Part shown: piece after piece, positions 26,648-36,103 of the stretch | Layout: each line of letters starts with the position of its first letter | How positions within the stretch are numbered: position 1 is the stretch's first letter | Assembly (NCBI GenBank): GCA_026184775.1 | Contig: JANCYW010000015.1 | Span: 62,001 to 126,000 of the forward strand | Length of the DNA: 64,000 nucleotides | Source: Cyanidium caldarium | Lineage: Eukaryota; Rhodophyta; Bangiophyceae; Cyanidiales; Cyanidiaceae | Direction: 5' to 3' | Translations under genes and position numbers: made by a program | Notes under the pieces: model-generated | Told to the model about the DNA's origin: nothing | Databases searched by the model: none | Seen by the model: only the letters and a program-made list of their open reading frames with translations

Positions 26648-29511
26648 TTCCGCTGGTTCGATGCCACCGCCGCCGCTGCTGCTTTCATGAATTCGACCCG
26701 CGACTGTGGATAGCAGGCATCCGGCGGGAACCGGGTGTACAACCGCGGCAATAGCGCTAGTGCGTGCGGATGGGCCTGCCATCGGTCGGACGCAAAATCA
26801 TACGTGGGAATGTGGGAGACGTCGGGCCAGTCCACCCGCTCCGGCCCGAACGTGATCAGATCGCCGATGGGGCCTTTCCAGCCATGATAATTGAGACCGT
26901 CAGGACGAGTGTTCACCGCCAGCGAGAGCGCCTGTTCGGGTTTGGCGTGAAACCGGTTCAGGTTGAAGTAGAGCCCGTACAGCCCGTGGTCGAAGGCGTA
27001 TCGCACAAAGTAGGGCGACCAAGCGGTGGCGCCCATGTTGCGCAGATACCACAAGTTGGTTTCCAGACCCGGCACGCAGGGTACAAAGGCCGGATCGCGG
27101 CGCTTCTCCTCTTGCCACAACAAGAACGCGTGCCAGTGGCGCGGGAAGAATACCGGCCCCCAGGTACACAACAGCGGATACCGGAAGAGGAGCGGGCCGG
27201 AATGTACGACCTGCTGCAGGTCGGACGGTGTGGCGTTTTTGATGTGGCGTCGTAACGCCATCACCGCGTGCTGTCGTTGCAGCATGACGCCAAATAGCTG
27301 CGGGTCGAAAGCGGTGGCGTTCAGATAATACCGTCGCACCGCCTCCTTCACCCACCGGTAGAACATCGGCGACAGGACGACGTCGTCTTCCAGCACCATC
27401 AGCAGGTGTCCATCGTTTTCGACGTCGTACGGCCGCAGCCACTGGCCCTGCAGACCCTGATGAGTGGTGTGGAATATTTTGCGCAGCCGGCCGTGTGGCC
27501 ACTCGAATTGTCCCGCCAGCACGCGCACTTGCTGGTTGGCGGCGCTGCCGGGCAGATAATCCACCGAGATCTCCACATCCAGGCGGTCGCCGGGATCCAG
27601 CACCACTTTTCGCAACGCCTGCAACGCTTGCGCCAGTTCTGCCGGGCGCGAGGCGCACAGCACCCGCACCAGCAGACGCAGTGGCGCGCGGGAGTCGATG
27701 TGCATGTGTGCCGGGTGCGCGCTGGCGGGCATGCAGCCACCGTGCCGGCCGGACTGCGCCAACCACAGGCCGTGCTTTTGGAAGCGCGCCTCTTTGGCGG
27801 CGGTACCGACGATCCAGTTGTTGTGGATCACCACCGGATAGTAATTGTCTTTCTGCGGCTGGTGCTGCTCGAAGAAGGCGCGCCCGTCCGGGAAGCGCCG
27901 CGGATGCAGCTGGCAGCGGCGCAGCAGGTGCTTTGCCTCCATCTCCGCGGCGATATCGTTGATGCACTGCTGCTCGTGGAGACCACCCAGTTTCGCTATC
28001 TGCTTCGGCGATGCCTCCAGCGAGTCCAAATTCTGCAGCTGGCATTGCGCCACTCGCGCCCACAGCTGCCGGCTGCGGTCGTGGTTGCGCACGTGCACGA
28101 AACCGCCGGAGATCTCCTTACCGTTGTGTGCCTGTCCGGACAGGTCGCACTGCGGATCCATATGCGGAAACGGGTCCTGCAGCCATACGCTGTCCAAGTC
28201 GGCGGACAGCAGGTGGAAACCGGCCAACAACACGCGTTCCAGGAAGAGCGTACGCCGCGTCATGATGCGCTGAAAGTCCACTGTGCCATAGTCGGCGCTG
28301 GTTTTGGCAGCGTTGTGGGGTAGTGACCGCGACCACACTGCGTCGTGGATGGCCGGGATGCCGGCCGCGGTGAGCGCCGCATACCGCTCCGCGTCGTTGA
28401 CCACGATGAGGTAGTGGCGGAAGCCGATGCGCTCGCACCAGCAAATCCAGTTCTGCATCAGTTTCTCGTAGCCGACTGTGTAATAGAGCAGCGCGACGTT
28501 GCGCTGGGCGTCGGCGCGACTCCACAACTTGTGGTAGAAGTGCTGGGCATCGGACGTCGGGGCGCGGTCGTCGGTTGGCAACTCGTGTGGCAGCAGCATG
28601 CGAGACTGCGGCGGTGCAAGTGGCGGCAGTTTGGATGTGGCCTCCGCGTCAGGTTGTCTCGATGCGACGGCCAGCGCAAATCCGCCATCGACGACCAGAT
28701 GTGGTTGCGCGCTGCCCAGATGCTGGTACACCCAGTGCCAACCGCCGATCAATCGTGGCGGCAGCGGGGGCATCTTCCCCGGACGCGATACATGCAGACC
28801 GATGTAGCCGAGGTCGAGCGTGTGCCGGGCGCGCAGCCACACCCGCTCCGGCAGATCGGTGGTTTGGACGCGGCCGACCGCTTCGGAGGCCAGCGCTGAG
28901 TCCACTTGCAGGCGCTCACCCACCAACAAAAACGGCTGACGCTGGGCGGACACTTGCATCAGGGTATCGTTCAGCAACGGCGGCAGCACCGTGCCCATCT
29001 CGTACAGCACCACCGGCCCTTGAACGCCAGCAGACCGCAGTGCCTCCACCATGCACCCTGTGGAGGTGTTCTGCGGCTGTTGCGAAACGCAGGGGTGCGC
29101 GATGCACACACTGCCCGGCAAGGCGTTGGCCACAGAGGCGCAACCGTGAAGCGTCTGCGCCAACACGATCGTTCCGGCGGATGCTGGTGCACTCGCTCGC
29201 TGGCGCATCTGCGCCCACAACGTGAACAACCGATTCGAATCATTTTCAAACACCACACAAAAGTTCACCTGGTTCGGCTGCGGCAGCAGCACCCGCCGCA
29301 CCGGCGTCCGACAGAACCGCAGCTGACTCAGCACCACCAAGAGCGCTGTCAACGCCAGCAGCAGTAGTATCCATGTCCATCCCCGTCTGATGCAAGGCTT
29401 GCGCGCATCGCCCCCGTTGCCGTTAAGCAACGCTTGCTGGGATCCCGCTATCCCACTAGAGCGCCTCCGCTTCGCACGCAGCAACGACCATAGCGCACCA
29501 CGAAACAACAT
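26527..29511 (-). CDS. Three-module Golgi glycosyltransferase (degenerate GT + GT77-like + LEDD-type GT)
   Basis: The start at MLFRGALWSLL gives 994 aa (a Met 19 codons earlier is possible). A type II anchor (WILLLLALTALLVVL) lies near residue 50. Residues about 70-300 look like a degenerate copy of the GT encoded by the neighbouring gene (VVLYEMGTVLPP, FLLVGERLQVD, DLGYIGLHV, LIGGWHWVYQHL). Residues about 320-600 are GT77-like (NVALLYYTVGYEKLMQNW, DxD in LLSADLDSVWLQDPFP, HNNWIVG). Residues about 620-900 are a second GT-A domain with LLMVLEDDVVLSPMFYRW and TWGPVFFPRHWHAFLLW. Such combined enzymes build extracellular glycans in algae. Three modules in one chain is unusual. Substrates are unknown. 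Confidence 0.8.
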   Translation of the reverse strand: MLFRGALWSLLRAKRRRSSGIAGSQQALLNGNGGDARKPCIRRGWTWILLLLALTALLVVLSQLRFCRTPVRRVLLPQPNQVNFCVVFENDSNRLFTLWAQMRQRASAPASAGTIVLAQTLHGCASVANALPGSVCIAHPCVSQQPQNTSTGCMVEALRSAGVQGPVVLYEMGTVLPPLLNDTLMQVSAQRQPFLLVGERLQVDSALASEAVGRVQTTDLPERVWLRARHTLDLGYIGLHVSRPGKMPPLPPRLIGGWHWVYQHLGSAQPHLVVDGGFALAVASRQPDAEATSKLPPLAPPQSRMLLPHELPTDDRAPTSDAQHFYHKLWSRADAQRNVALLYYTVGYEKLMQNWICWCERIGFRHYLIVVNDAERYAALTAAGIPAIHDAVWSRSLPHNAAKTSADYGTVDFQRIMTRRTLFLERVLLAGFHLLSADLDSVWLQDPFPHMDPQCDLSGQAHNGKEISGGFVHVRNHDRSRQLWARVAQCQLQNLDSLEASPKQIAKLGGLHEQQCINDIAAEMEAKHLLRRCQLHPRRFPDGRAFFEQHQPQKDNYYPVVIHNNWIVGTAAKEARFQKHGLWLAQSGRHGGCMPASAHPAHMHIDSRAPLRLLVRVLCASRPAELAQALQALRKVVLDPGDRLDVEISVDYLPGSAANQQVRVLAGQFEWPHGRLRKIFHTTHQGLQGQWLRPYDVENDGHLLMVLEDDVVLSPMFYRWVKEAVRRYYLNATAFDPQLFGVMLQRQHAVMALRRHIKNATPSDLQQVVHSGPLLFRYPLLCTWGPVFFPRHWHAFLLWQEEKRRDPAFVPCVPGLETNLWYLRNMGATAWSPYFVRYAFDHGLYGLYFNLNRFHAKPEQALSLAVNTRPDGLNYHGWKGPIGDLITFGPERVDWPDVSHIPTYDFASDRWQAHPHALALLPRLYTRFPPDACYPQSRVEFMKAAAAAVASNQRNQSTGAVGDASDAQRRLHQRQGNGAGSTVRARSHNTSASS

Positions 29512-30084
29512 GCTCCAGTGCCACAACGGATAAAGGTAACCGTGCGACTCCGTCTTACAGTAGCACACAGTGTCACCGCCAGGGCCGCCTCGGCCCGCGC
29601 CGTCCTCAATCGTCAGAGCGCACCAACAGCAGCAACACTCTCATATATACCCACTGCGGCACTCCCACCCGCTGCCTCACCAGCACGCGCGCCGACGGCC
29701 CGCCGCCGCCGCCACACGTCAGCACGCGCGAACCGATTCGGCACGTCAGCACGCGCGAGCGCCTGCACGAATCGTGCGCCGCGATGGATCGCTCGAGACG
29801 CCGAGAACCACAGAACCGGAGAACGTGTGACCGGAAACGTGAGGCGGGGAGAAGGTGAAGAAGGGAACCAGCAAAACAGAGAGGAGGGTATGAATTGCGT
29901 GAGATCCATCATAGCGAGGCAACGGTGAGACAGCAACCAAGGCTATACAGGGAATTCGGCGGTGTTTAGGGGGAGAAACCACCCGAACACCTGCCCGAAT
30001 AGTCCTCCTCCCGATACGTTTGCTCACATCCACTGGTTGCCTTGTTGTGGTGTCATCTGCCCGAATAGTCCTCCTCTTGGCGCC
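29512..30084. promoter_or_regulatory. Divergent intergenic region with two direct-repeat pairs
   Basis: This is 573 bp between the divergent glycosyltransferase and uroporphyrinogen decarboxylase genes. A 17 bp sequence (CACGTCAGCACGCGCGA) occurs at 29715-29731 and 29742-29758. A separate 20 bp sequence (CTGCCCGAATAGTCCTCCTC) occurs at 29991-30010 and 30057-30076, just before the decarboxylase ATG. TATATA at 29643 could be a core element. Frames continue upstream from both genes but lack family similarity. Confidence 0.45.
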
Positions 30085-31416
30085 ATGAACCTTCGAGTCC
30101 GCGCTCCCATCGAGATCTCGCCGCCAGCGTTCGGCGGTGCGAGCCGGGCATTTCCTGCCGCGCTACCGATTGGCGTTCCCTGTCCCGTTGTCGCCGCAAT
30201 TCTCTCCCCGGTTGCAACCGCGATGGGTTTCGTGGGCACGTGGCCGCTCGCGGCACCGAAGCACTTTTCCTCGGCTCGCTCAATCGAACTGCGTCGCTGT
30301 GACAGACGCTGTTGTCGCAGCAACTTGCGCATGACCTCGGCGTCGGCCGCTTCGGGCCCATCGCCCTCCCCGGCGACTCCGTCCACTGCGCCGCTACTGG
30401 TGCGGGCAGCGCGCGGGGAGGCGGTACCTCGCCCACCTGTCTGGGTGATGCGGCAAGCCGGGAGACATATGGCGGTGTATCGCGAGCTGTCCAAGCGGCA
30501 CCCGTCGTTTCGGGAGCGCTCCGAGGTGGCCGAACTGTCCACCGAGATCTCCTTGCAGCCGTACCGTGCCTACCGCCCGGACGGCGTGATTCTGTTCTCG
30601 GACATTCTCACGCCACTGCCGGGCATGGGCATACCCTTTGACATTCCCGACAGGGGTCCGGTGATTGATCCGCCGATCCGTGGCTGGGCCGACGTGGAGC
30701 GAATGCACCCGATTGACCCGGCGAGCGCCACGCCTTTTGTGCGGGAGACGCTGCAGGCACTGCGGCGACAGGTGGATGCAGATACAGCGGTGTTGGGCTT
30801 TGTGGGTGCGCCGTGGACGATGCTCACCTACTGCATCGAGGGCGGCGGCAGCAAGTCGTACTCCACCATCAAGAAAATGGCCTTCTCGGATCCGCAGCTG
30901 TTGCATGCGCTGCTGGGCAAGATGGCCGACAATATCGCCATCTACGCCGCTTTCCAGATCGAAAGCGGTGCCGATGCGGTGCAGCTGTTCGACTCGTGGG
31001 CGGGCCAGCTGTCGCCGGTGGATTTTGACGAGTTTGCCGCCCCGTACCAGCGGCGCGTCATCGAGCAGGTGAAGCGGAAGCATCCGAAGGTGCCGCTGAT
31101 CCTCTACATCAGCCAGGGCTCTCCCCTGCTAGAGCGCATGCGTGACGTCGGCGCCGACGTGATATCGGTCGACTGGACGGTGAATATGGACGCGGCGCGG
31201 GCGCGGCTAGGCGCGCAGGTGGCCGTCCAGGGCAACGTGGATCCGGCATGCCTGCTCGGCTCCAAGCCGCTCATCCGCGAACGCGTGCTGGATACCATTC
31301 GGAGGGCTGGCTCGCGCGGCCACATTGTCAACCTGGGACACGGTGTGCTGCCCGAGACGCCCGAGGAGAACGTCATGGAGTTTTTCCGGACCGTGCAGAA
31401 CTTTCGGTATTCCTAA
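30085..31416 (+). CDS. hemE: Uroporphyrinogen decarboxylase, plastid/cyanobacterial type
   Basis: The start at [18 protein letters not shown] gives 443 aa, with about 100 residues of Ala/Pro/Ser/Arg-rich targeting sequence before the enzyme. The core has [60 protein letters not shown] and [15 protein letters not shown], close to cyanobacterial HemE and plant plastid UROD. It decarboxylates the four acetate side chains of uroporphyrinogen III to give coproporphyrinogen III in heme and chlorophyll synthesis. This is the clearest sign that the organism has or had a plastid. An alternative start at 29962 adds 41 residues containing the repeated CPNSPP. Confidence 0.95.
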   Translation: MNLRVRAPIEISPPAFGGASRAFPAALPIGVPCPVVAAILSPVATAMGFVGTWPLAAPKHFSSARSIELRRCDRRCCRSNLRMTSASAASGPSPSPATPSTAPLLVRAARGEAVPRPPVWVMRQAGRHMAVYRELSKRHPSFRERSEVAELSTEISLQPYRAYRPDGVILFSDILTPLPGMGIPFDIPDRGPVIDPPIRGWADVERMHPIDPASATPFVRETLQALRRQVDADTAVLGFVGAPWTMLTYCIEGGGSKSYSTIKKMAFSDPQLLHALLGKMADNIAIYAAFQIESGADAVQLFDSWAGQLSPVDFDEFAAPYQRRVIEQVKRKHPKVPLILYISQGSPLLERMRDVGADVISVDWTVNMDAARARLGAQVAVQGNVDPACLLGSKPLIRERVLDTIRRAGSRGHIVNLGHGVLPETPEENVMEFFRTVQNFRYS

Positions 31417-31550
31417 AACGTGAGTCTGCGCTAGGGTTTCCACCATGCAGAGCAGTGGGCAAAAGAGAGTGCCGTGGTGAGAGGTTGCACCAAAATCACC
31501 CTGGCCGCATCCGACACGGGCCTTTCCTTGCATTTCCGGTCGGATGCTCT

Positions 31551-34085
31551 TCACAACGCCACAATCTGTTCCCAGGCGGCGAACGATACACGTCGGTCGA
31601 GCTCTCGCGCCACCTCGGACGACTGCCGCCATCGCCGCCGCAGCTCTCGCAGTGCCGGCGCATACCGCCCGGCCAGACCGGCGTGGCACACAGAGGCGGT
31701 CAGCACCCATGCATCCAGATGATGTCGTCGCAGCAGGGCGCCATACTCGCGGCTGCCGTCGTGACCTTCGTGCATCGCCGCCAGCAACCACTCGAATGCG
31801 CGCCGTTCCGGCCGCTGCCGCAGCTCAGCGGCGAACGGTAGACGCCGTTCGATCGGCCAGCTCGGTCGGATCATCACCAGGGAGTTGGCGAGACGGAACA
31901 AGTCGTGCGCCGGCTGAATCACCACTGGCGCCAGACGCTGGAACAACACCGCCACCGCACGCGGTATGCGTTGCCGCGGGGTGGCGATCGAGTTGCGCAG
32001 CAGATCCAACAGCGCCATCAGCTGACGGCGTTCGCGAAACTCTCGCGCCTCCGACAGTAGTGCGCGCACCGTCGCCAGGATGTCGTACGCCCGCAAACGC
32101 GCGCGTTCGTCGGCGATCGACAGGCCGAGGATGGCGGTGCCCAGCGCACCCGACTGCACCCATTCGCGCACATCCAGCACCGGCTGAGACGCCAGTCGCT
32201 CGAGCTCGGCAGTGACTCTGGTGTCCAGTGGTGGTGTGATGACGGCGCCGGTAATCATCGCCGGCGCCAACTCTGGTTGCGATGTTGGCACCGGCGCCTC
32301 TGCAGGCGATACCGCCGACGCTGCCGCCACCATCACCGTTTGCGCAATGCGAGACAAACAATATGAGAAGAAAGCGGAATGCGTGTGCGCCGCTTGGCGC
32401 CTCACCGCCGCATACAATGGCGACAGAATCATCTCACCGCCGCCGTTCGGAGACGAGGCCACCGCAGACTGGCGTGCCTCGTCCACCAGCAAATACGGTC
32501 TGCCGACGGCCTGGGTCACCACCTGCACCCAAGCCTCCTGTTCCGTCGGGGCTGCTGCCACCACCAGGTCCAGCCACAGGGCGGCCTCCGCCGCACACAA
32601 CGCGCCGCGATGGACATTCCCCAACAAGCCGTGTTCCGCCAGGTAATCGGTGAGAAAGGCGCACAGTTCGGCACGCAGCACGGGGCGCAGCCGCAACAGA
32701 TCCAGCAGCCGCATCCCCAGTTTCAGGGCGCGATTCTGTCGCCGGCCAACGCGCAGCATGCGCATCAGCTCGCGCGCAGTGAACGGACAGCCGAAAGATG
32801 CATCCGACGGCACGCTGGGGATGGCTTTGGAGAGATCCAGACGCGCGGCAAACGCTTGTGCTGGATCGCGTTCGAGGCAGTACCGCAGCAGTCGCAGCGC
32901 CCGCGCCAGCCGCAGCGAGCCGAGCGTGACCGAGGCGCGCGCCGCTTCGACGCGCACGTATTCAATCACGGCCGAAAGCGACAGTGGCGGCGGGCGGTGC
33001 GGACAACGTCCCAGCGCCGCCAAGTACATGTTGCAGGTGAACGGATTCAACGGCAGCGTCGGCAACAAGATGGCGTCCGCGTCCTCTGCCACCCGCATCC
33101 ACGCCTCGGTCGCCAGAGCAGCGTGTGCCTGCATGGTACGTTCGCGTTCCGACAGATCCGGTCGCGGCAGCCGATCGGCCAACTGTTCCAGGTAGGCGCG
33201 CAGGAGACGCGGCGGCGCCAGGCGCAACGCCTGCCGTGTCACCGCAAATCGCCCGGCCACCCCCATTCGGAGCGTGGCCAACATACCGCCGACGCCGGCG
33301 CTATCCTTGGAGTGGGCGATGGCCTGCGCTAGCAGCTCCTGCCACCGCTCGCCCCGACCGGGCGTGTTTGCCAGCGACACCGACAGGTTGCGCGGTGACG
33401 CCAACCGCGGACAGACGCTTAGCGCCTCCAACAGTTGCAATGCTTCGTTGGGCGCCTCGCAGCGCATGACGTTCACCAACAGTTCCGCAAATAGGAGGTC
33501 ATATTCGCGCACGCCCTCTACCAAGGAACCCGACGCGCGCACCGTACTCACCATGAGGTGCACCAGCGCGTGCTCGGTCATGCTGGTGCGCCGAGTGCCA
33601 TCCAGACGGCGCTTCCTCTCGCGTCGATGGCGCTGGCTCCTCAGCAACTCCAGCAGCACCCGCTGCACACCGTACAGCACAGCGAGCGCTTCGCGAGCAA
33701 AGCCGCCGCCGATCTCGGCAACCGCCGCCAGTATTCGCAGCGCGCCGGCCACCTCGCCGTCGTGGCCGCTGCCGAGCATGCGCTGCATCCGGCCGCCGTG
33801 TTCATACAACAAGCGCCGCGCCAACGACACGTCGTATCGAGTCGTTGTGGAGGCATTCACATCGGCAGACCCATTCCTCACCAGCAGCGCCAGTACAGAC
33901 GCCGCTAATGAAGCGGTGCGCCCGGCGGAGCGCTCCCAAACCTCCACCAACAGCTCCAGGCGTCGCGTCCGGCTGGCGCCCTCCTGTCGCCATCGTTGCT
34001 CCTTGTCCTGCAGCGCTGCCAACAGCACCGCGTCCACCGCCTCGGTATTATCACTCTGCAAGGCCTGCTGGAGGGATGTCTCCAT
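31551..34085 (-). CDS. URB1: Urb1/Npa1-like nucleolar pre-ribosome protein
   Basis: The start at METSLQQALQSDN gives 844 aa (an upstream in-frame Met adds 71 poor residues). The whole protein is alpha-helical repeat-like. The C-terminal 200 residues resemble the URB1 C-terminal domain by pattern: FRERRQLMALLDLLRNSI, PRAVAVLFQRLAPVVIQPAHDLF, SLVMIRPSW, FEWLLAAMHEGH and LLRRHHLDAWVLTASVC. Urb1/Npa1 binds early pre-60S particles with RNA helicases and snoRNPs in the nucleolus. It is shorter than the yeast or human proteins (about 1700-2200 aa). Identification is by pattern and needs a profile search. Confidence 0.62.
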   Translation of the reverse strand: METSLQQALQSDNTEAVDAVLLAALQDKEQRWRQEGASRTRRLELLVEVWERSAGRTASLAASVLALLVRNGSADVNASTTTRYDVSLARRLLYEHGGRMQRMLGSGHDGEVAGALRILAAVAEIGGGFAREALAVLYGVQRVLLELLRSQRHRRERKRRLDGTRRTSMTEHALVHLMVSTVRASGSLVEGVREYDLLFAELLVNVMRCEAPNEALQLLEALSVCPRLASPRNLSVSLANTPGRGERWQELLAQAIAHSKDSAGVGGMLATLRMGVAGRFAVTRQALRLAPPRLLRAYLEQLADRLPRPDLSERERTMQAHAALATEAWMRVAEDADAILLPTLPLNPFTCNMYLAALGRCPHRPPPLSLSAVIEYVRVEAARASVTLGSLRLARALRLLRYCLERDPAQAFAARLDLSKAIPSVPSDASFGCPFTARELMRMLRVGRRQNRALKLGMRLLDLLRLRPVLRAELCAFLTDYLAEHGLLGNVHRGALCAAEAALWLDLVVAAAPTEQEAWVQVVTQAVGRPYLLVDEARQSAVASSPNGGGEMILSPLYAAVRRQAAHTHSAFFSYCLSRIAQTVMVAAASAVSPAEAPVPTSQPELAPAMITGAVITPPLDTRVTAELERLASQPVLDVREWVQSGALGTAILGLSIADERARLRAYDILATVRALLSEAREFRERRQLMALLDLLRNSIATPRQRIPRAVAVLFQRLAPVVIQPAHDLFRLANSLVMIRPSWPIERRLPFAAELRQRPERRAFEWLLAAMHEGHDGSREYGALLRRHHLDAWVLTASVCHAGLAGRYAPALRELRRRWRQSSEVARELDRRVSFAAWEQIVAL

Positions 34086-34353
34086 GGGCTCGTGGCATAA
34101 AAAGCGGGCCGCGCTCCCCGAGCTTTTGCAGACCGGAAGCGGTCCGCTCTGCCACCGGGTTGCCGGTTTGGCGGCTCGTTGTTCGGAGCCCGTGCCGGGA
34201 AGTTGCTGCAACGTACAACCTTTACGCTCGTCAGGAACAGCACTTCCACCCCCATGAGATGGGCTTCGCCTCCTCATCGACGCAGATGGAAGGGGCAATG
34301 TTTCTGAGAGTTACGCCTCACTGCTAGCCGCCCGACTTGTCCCCTTCGCGCCC

Positions 34354-35622
34354 ATGTTATTTGTCATAGGGGTGGCCGGGCCGTCGGCGTCGGGCAAGTC
34401 GTCGGTGGTGGAGCGCATCGTCTCCTCGTTGGGATCGCACTCGTGTGCAGTGCTGTGCCTCGACTGTTTCTACCGCGGCTTGCCGTCCGACGTCGACGCA
34501 GTCGAGTACAACTTCGACTCGCCCAACGCGTTCGACTTTGACGCGTGCGCCGACGTGCTGGAACGTGTCGGCGGCGGCGAGACCGCTCGGGTGCCCACCT
34601 ACGATTACGTGGCGCACCAGCGCTGTGGCCCGGAGCTGGTGATACCTGGCACCACCGAGGTGCTCATTCTGGAGGGCATTTTGACGTTCTATCACGAGCG
34701 CGTGCGCGGCAAGCTGCACTTGAAGGTGTTCGTCGACGAGGACGCCGACGTGTGTCTGTGCCGGCGCCTTCGCCGCGACGTGTTGCACCGCGGCCGCTCG
34801 GTGGCGTCGGTGCTGGTACAGTATGAAAAGTTCGTCAAGCCGTCTCTGGACAACTTTATCCACCCGCAAAAGCGTCTCGCGGACATTATCGTGCAGCGCG
34901 GCGTGGAGAACGTCACCGCCATCGACCTGTTGGTCAAGCACATTGGGATGAAATTGAATCAGACCGGCCTGCAGCGGGTGTTCCCCAACTTGCACGAGAT
35001 GCCCGCCACCGGGCAGGTGCGCGCGTTGCACACCTGTTTCCGGCGGGCGGATGCGCCGCGCGACGAATTCATCTTCTACGTGGACCGGATGATCCGCCTG
35101 TTGGTGGAGGAGGCACTGAACATGCTGCCATTTGCGCTGCGGGATGTACTGACGCCGACTGGCGAGGTGTATCGCGGCTTTGCGTTTGCGACGCATTTGG
35201 CAGCGGTGAGCGTCAGTCCGGGCGGCGAGGCGATGGAGCGCGGCCTGCGCGAAGTGGTGCGCAACGTGCGCGTCGGCAAAGTGGCGGTGGTGTCCCGCGG
35301 CGGCAAAGAGCGCTACATCGAGTTTCGGCGATATCCGCCGGGCCTGCATCAACGACACGTGTTGGTGTTGCTGCCGGTGCTGGATACGGGTGCCACCCTG
35401 AACACCGTGTTGGCAGACTTGTCGCGCATTGGCTGTCGCCCGAGCCACCTGATCGTGCTCTCGCTCATTGCCAGCCCGGATGCCATAGCGTCGGTGTGCC
35501 AAGCGGGTTGGAGTCGGGTGCGCCTGGTGGTGAGCGCGATCGACCGCGGCGTCAACCGCGACGGACTGGTCGTGCCCGGCATCGGCTGGTTTGCCGAGCG
35601 CTACTTTGGGACGGGTTTGTAG
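34354..35622 (+). CDS. Uridine kinase-like protein with C-terminal UPRT domain
   Basis: This 422-residue fusion has an N-terminal uridine kinase with P-loop GPSASGKSS, CFYRGL, DSPNAFDFD, YDYVAHQR and LEGILTFY. A C-terminal uracil phosphoribosyltransferase domain follows, with VVSRGGKERYIEF and PGIGWFAERYFGT. This is the UCKL1/plant UKL architecture of pyrimidine salvage. The PRPP-binding loop, normally D-P-x-x-x-T-G, reads LPVLDTGAT with Leu in place of the first Asp, so UPRT activity is doubtful, as suspected for several plant UKLs. It is divergent from the URB1-like gene with 268 bp between starts. Confidence 0.92.
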   Translation: MLFVIGVAGPSASGKSSVVERIVSSLGSHSCAVLCLDCFYRGLPSDVDAVEYNFDSPNAFDFDACADVLERVGGGETARVPTYDYVAHQRCGPELVIPGTTEVLILEGILTFYHERVRGKLHLKVFVDEDADVCLCRRLRRDVLHRGRSVASVLVQYEKFVKPSLDNFIHPQKRLADIIVQRGVENVTAIDLLVKHIGMKLNQTGLQRVFPNLHEMPATGQVRALHTCFRRADAPRDEFIFYVDRMIRLLVEEALNMLPFALRDVLTPTGEVYRGFAFATHLAAVSVSPGGEAMERGLREVVRNVRVGKVAVVSRGGKERYIEFRRYPPGLHQRHVLVLLPVLDTGATLNTVLADLSRIGCRPSHLIVLSLIASPDAIASVCQAGWSRVRLVVSAIDRGVNRDGLVVPGIGWFAERYFGTGL

Positions 35623-35662
35623 AGATGGGGAGGGTTGGCGCAACGAATCCGCATCATCGGGC

Positions 35663-36103
35663 TCAAGTGCATCCCATCAAATCGAAGGGCAAAGCTGGCG
35701 AGGCTAGTCCTCCCCGGCGCCTCCGTGTGAACGGATCGAATTTCTCACCTTCGATTCCAACCTTGGAGCTACCCGGCGGAGCGGGGCGCACCACTGGTCC
35801 CTCTGGGCAAACCCGCAACAGCTTCAGGGTTCCGGCGGTTCCATGCTGGCACAAGCACCCACCCCTGACCCTCTCGACGTGTGCACCGTCGAGTACACGG
35901 CGCCAGGGACAAACGCCAATGCCGCCGCGAAGAGTCGCATCGCCAGAAGCGATGACCGTGAGCGAGCCGTCCAGCCTGAGATTGCCGCGCCCAGCAGCGA
36001 TTACAGACGCGTCGTGTTCGAAGAGGGGCCAGCGCAACGAATTAGGCGCGAGGAGCGTGACCTCCTCAGTGCTGCAGGCGGGTGCAACGAGAGTGGTCAA
36101 CAC
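35663..36103 (-). CDS. Hypothetical protein, possibly beta-helical
   Basis: This 146-residue frame has a balanced, protein-like composition (VTLLAPNSLRWPLFEHDASV, AAGRGNLRLDGSLTVIASGD, ATLRGGIGVCPW), reminiscent of the short strand-turn repeats of DUF2807-type beta-helices. It ends 40 bp from the convergent uridine kinase stop. It has no signal peptide and no recognised family. It could also be a chance frame in a 830 bp non-coding stretch. Confidence 0.35.
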   Translation of the reverse strand: MLTTLVAPACSTEEVTLLAPNSLRWPLFEHDASVIAAGRGNLRLDGSLTVIASGDATLRGGIGVCPWRRVLDGAHVERVRGGCLCQHGTAGTLKLLRVCPEGPVVRPAPPGSSKVGIEGEKFDPFTRRRRGGLASPALPFDLMGCT

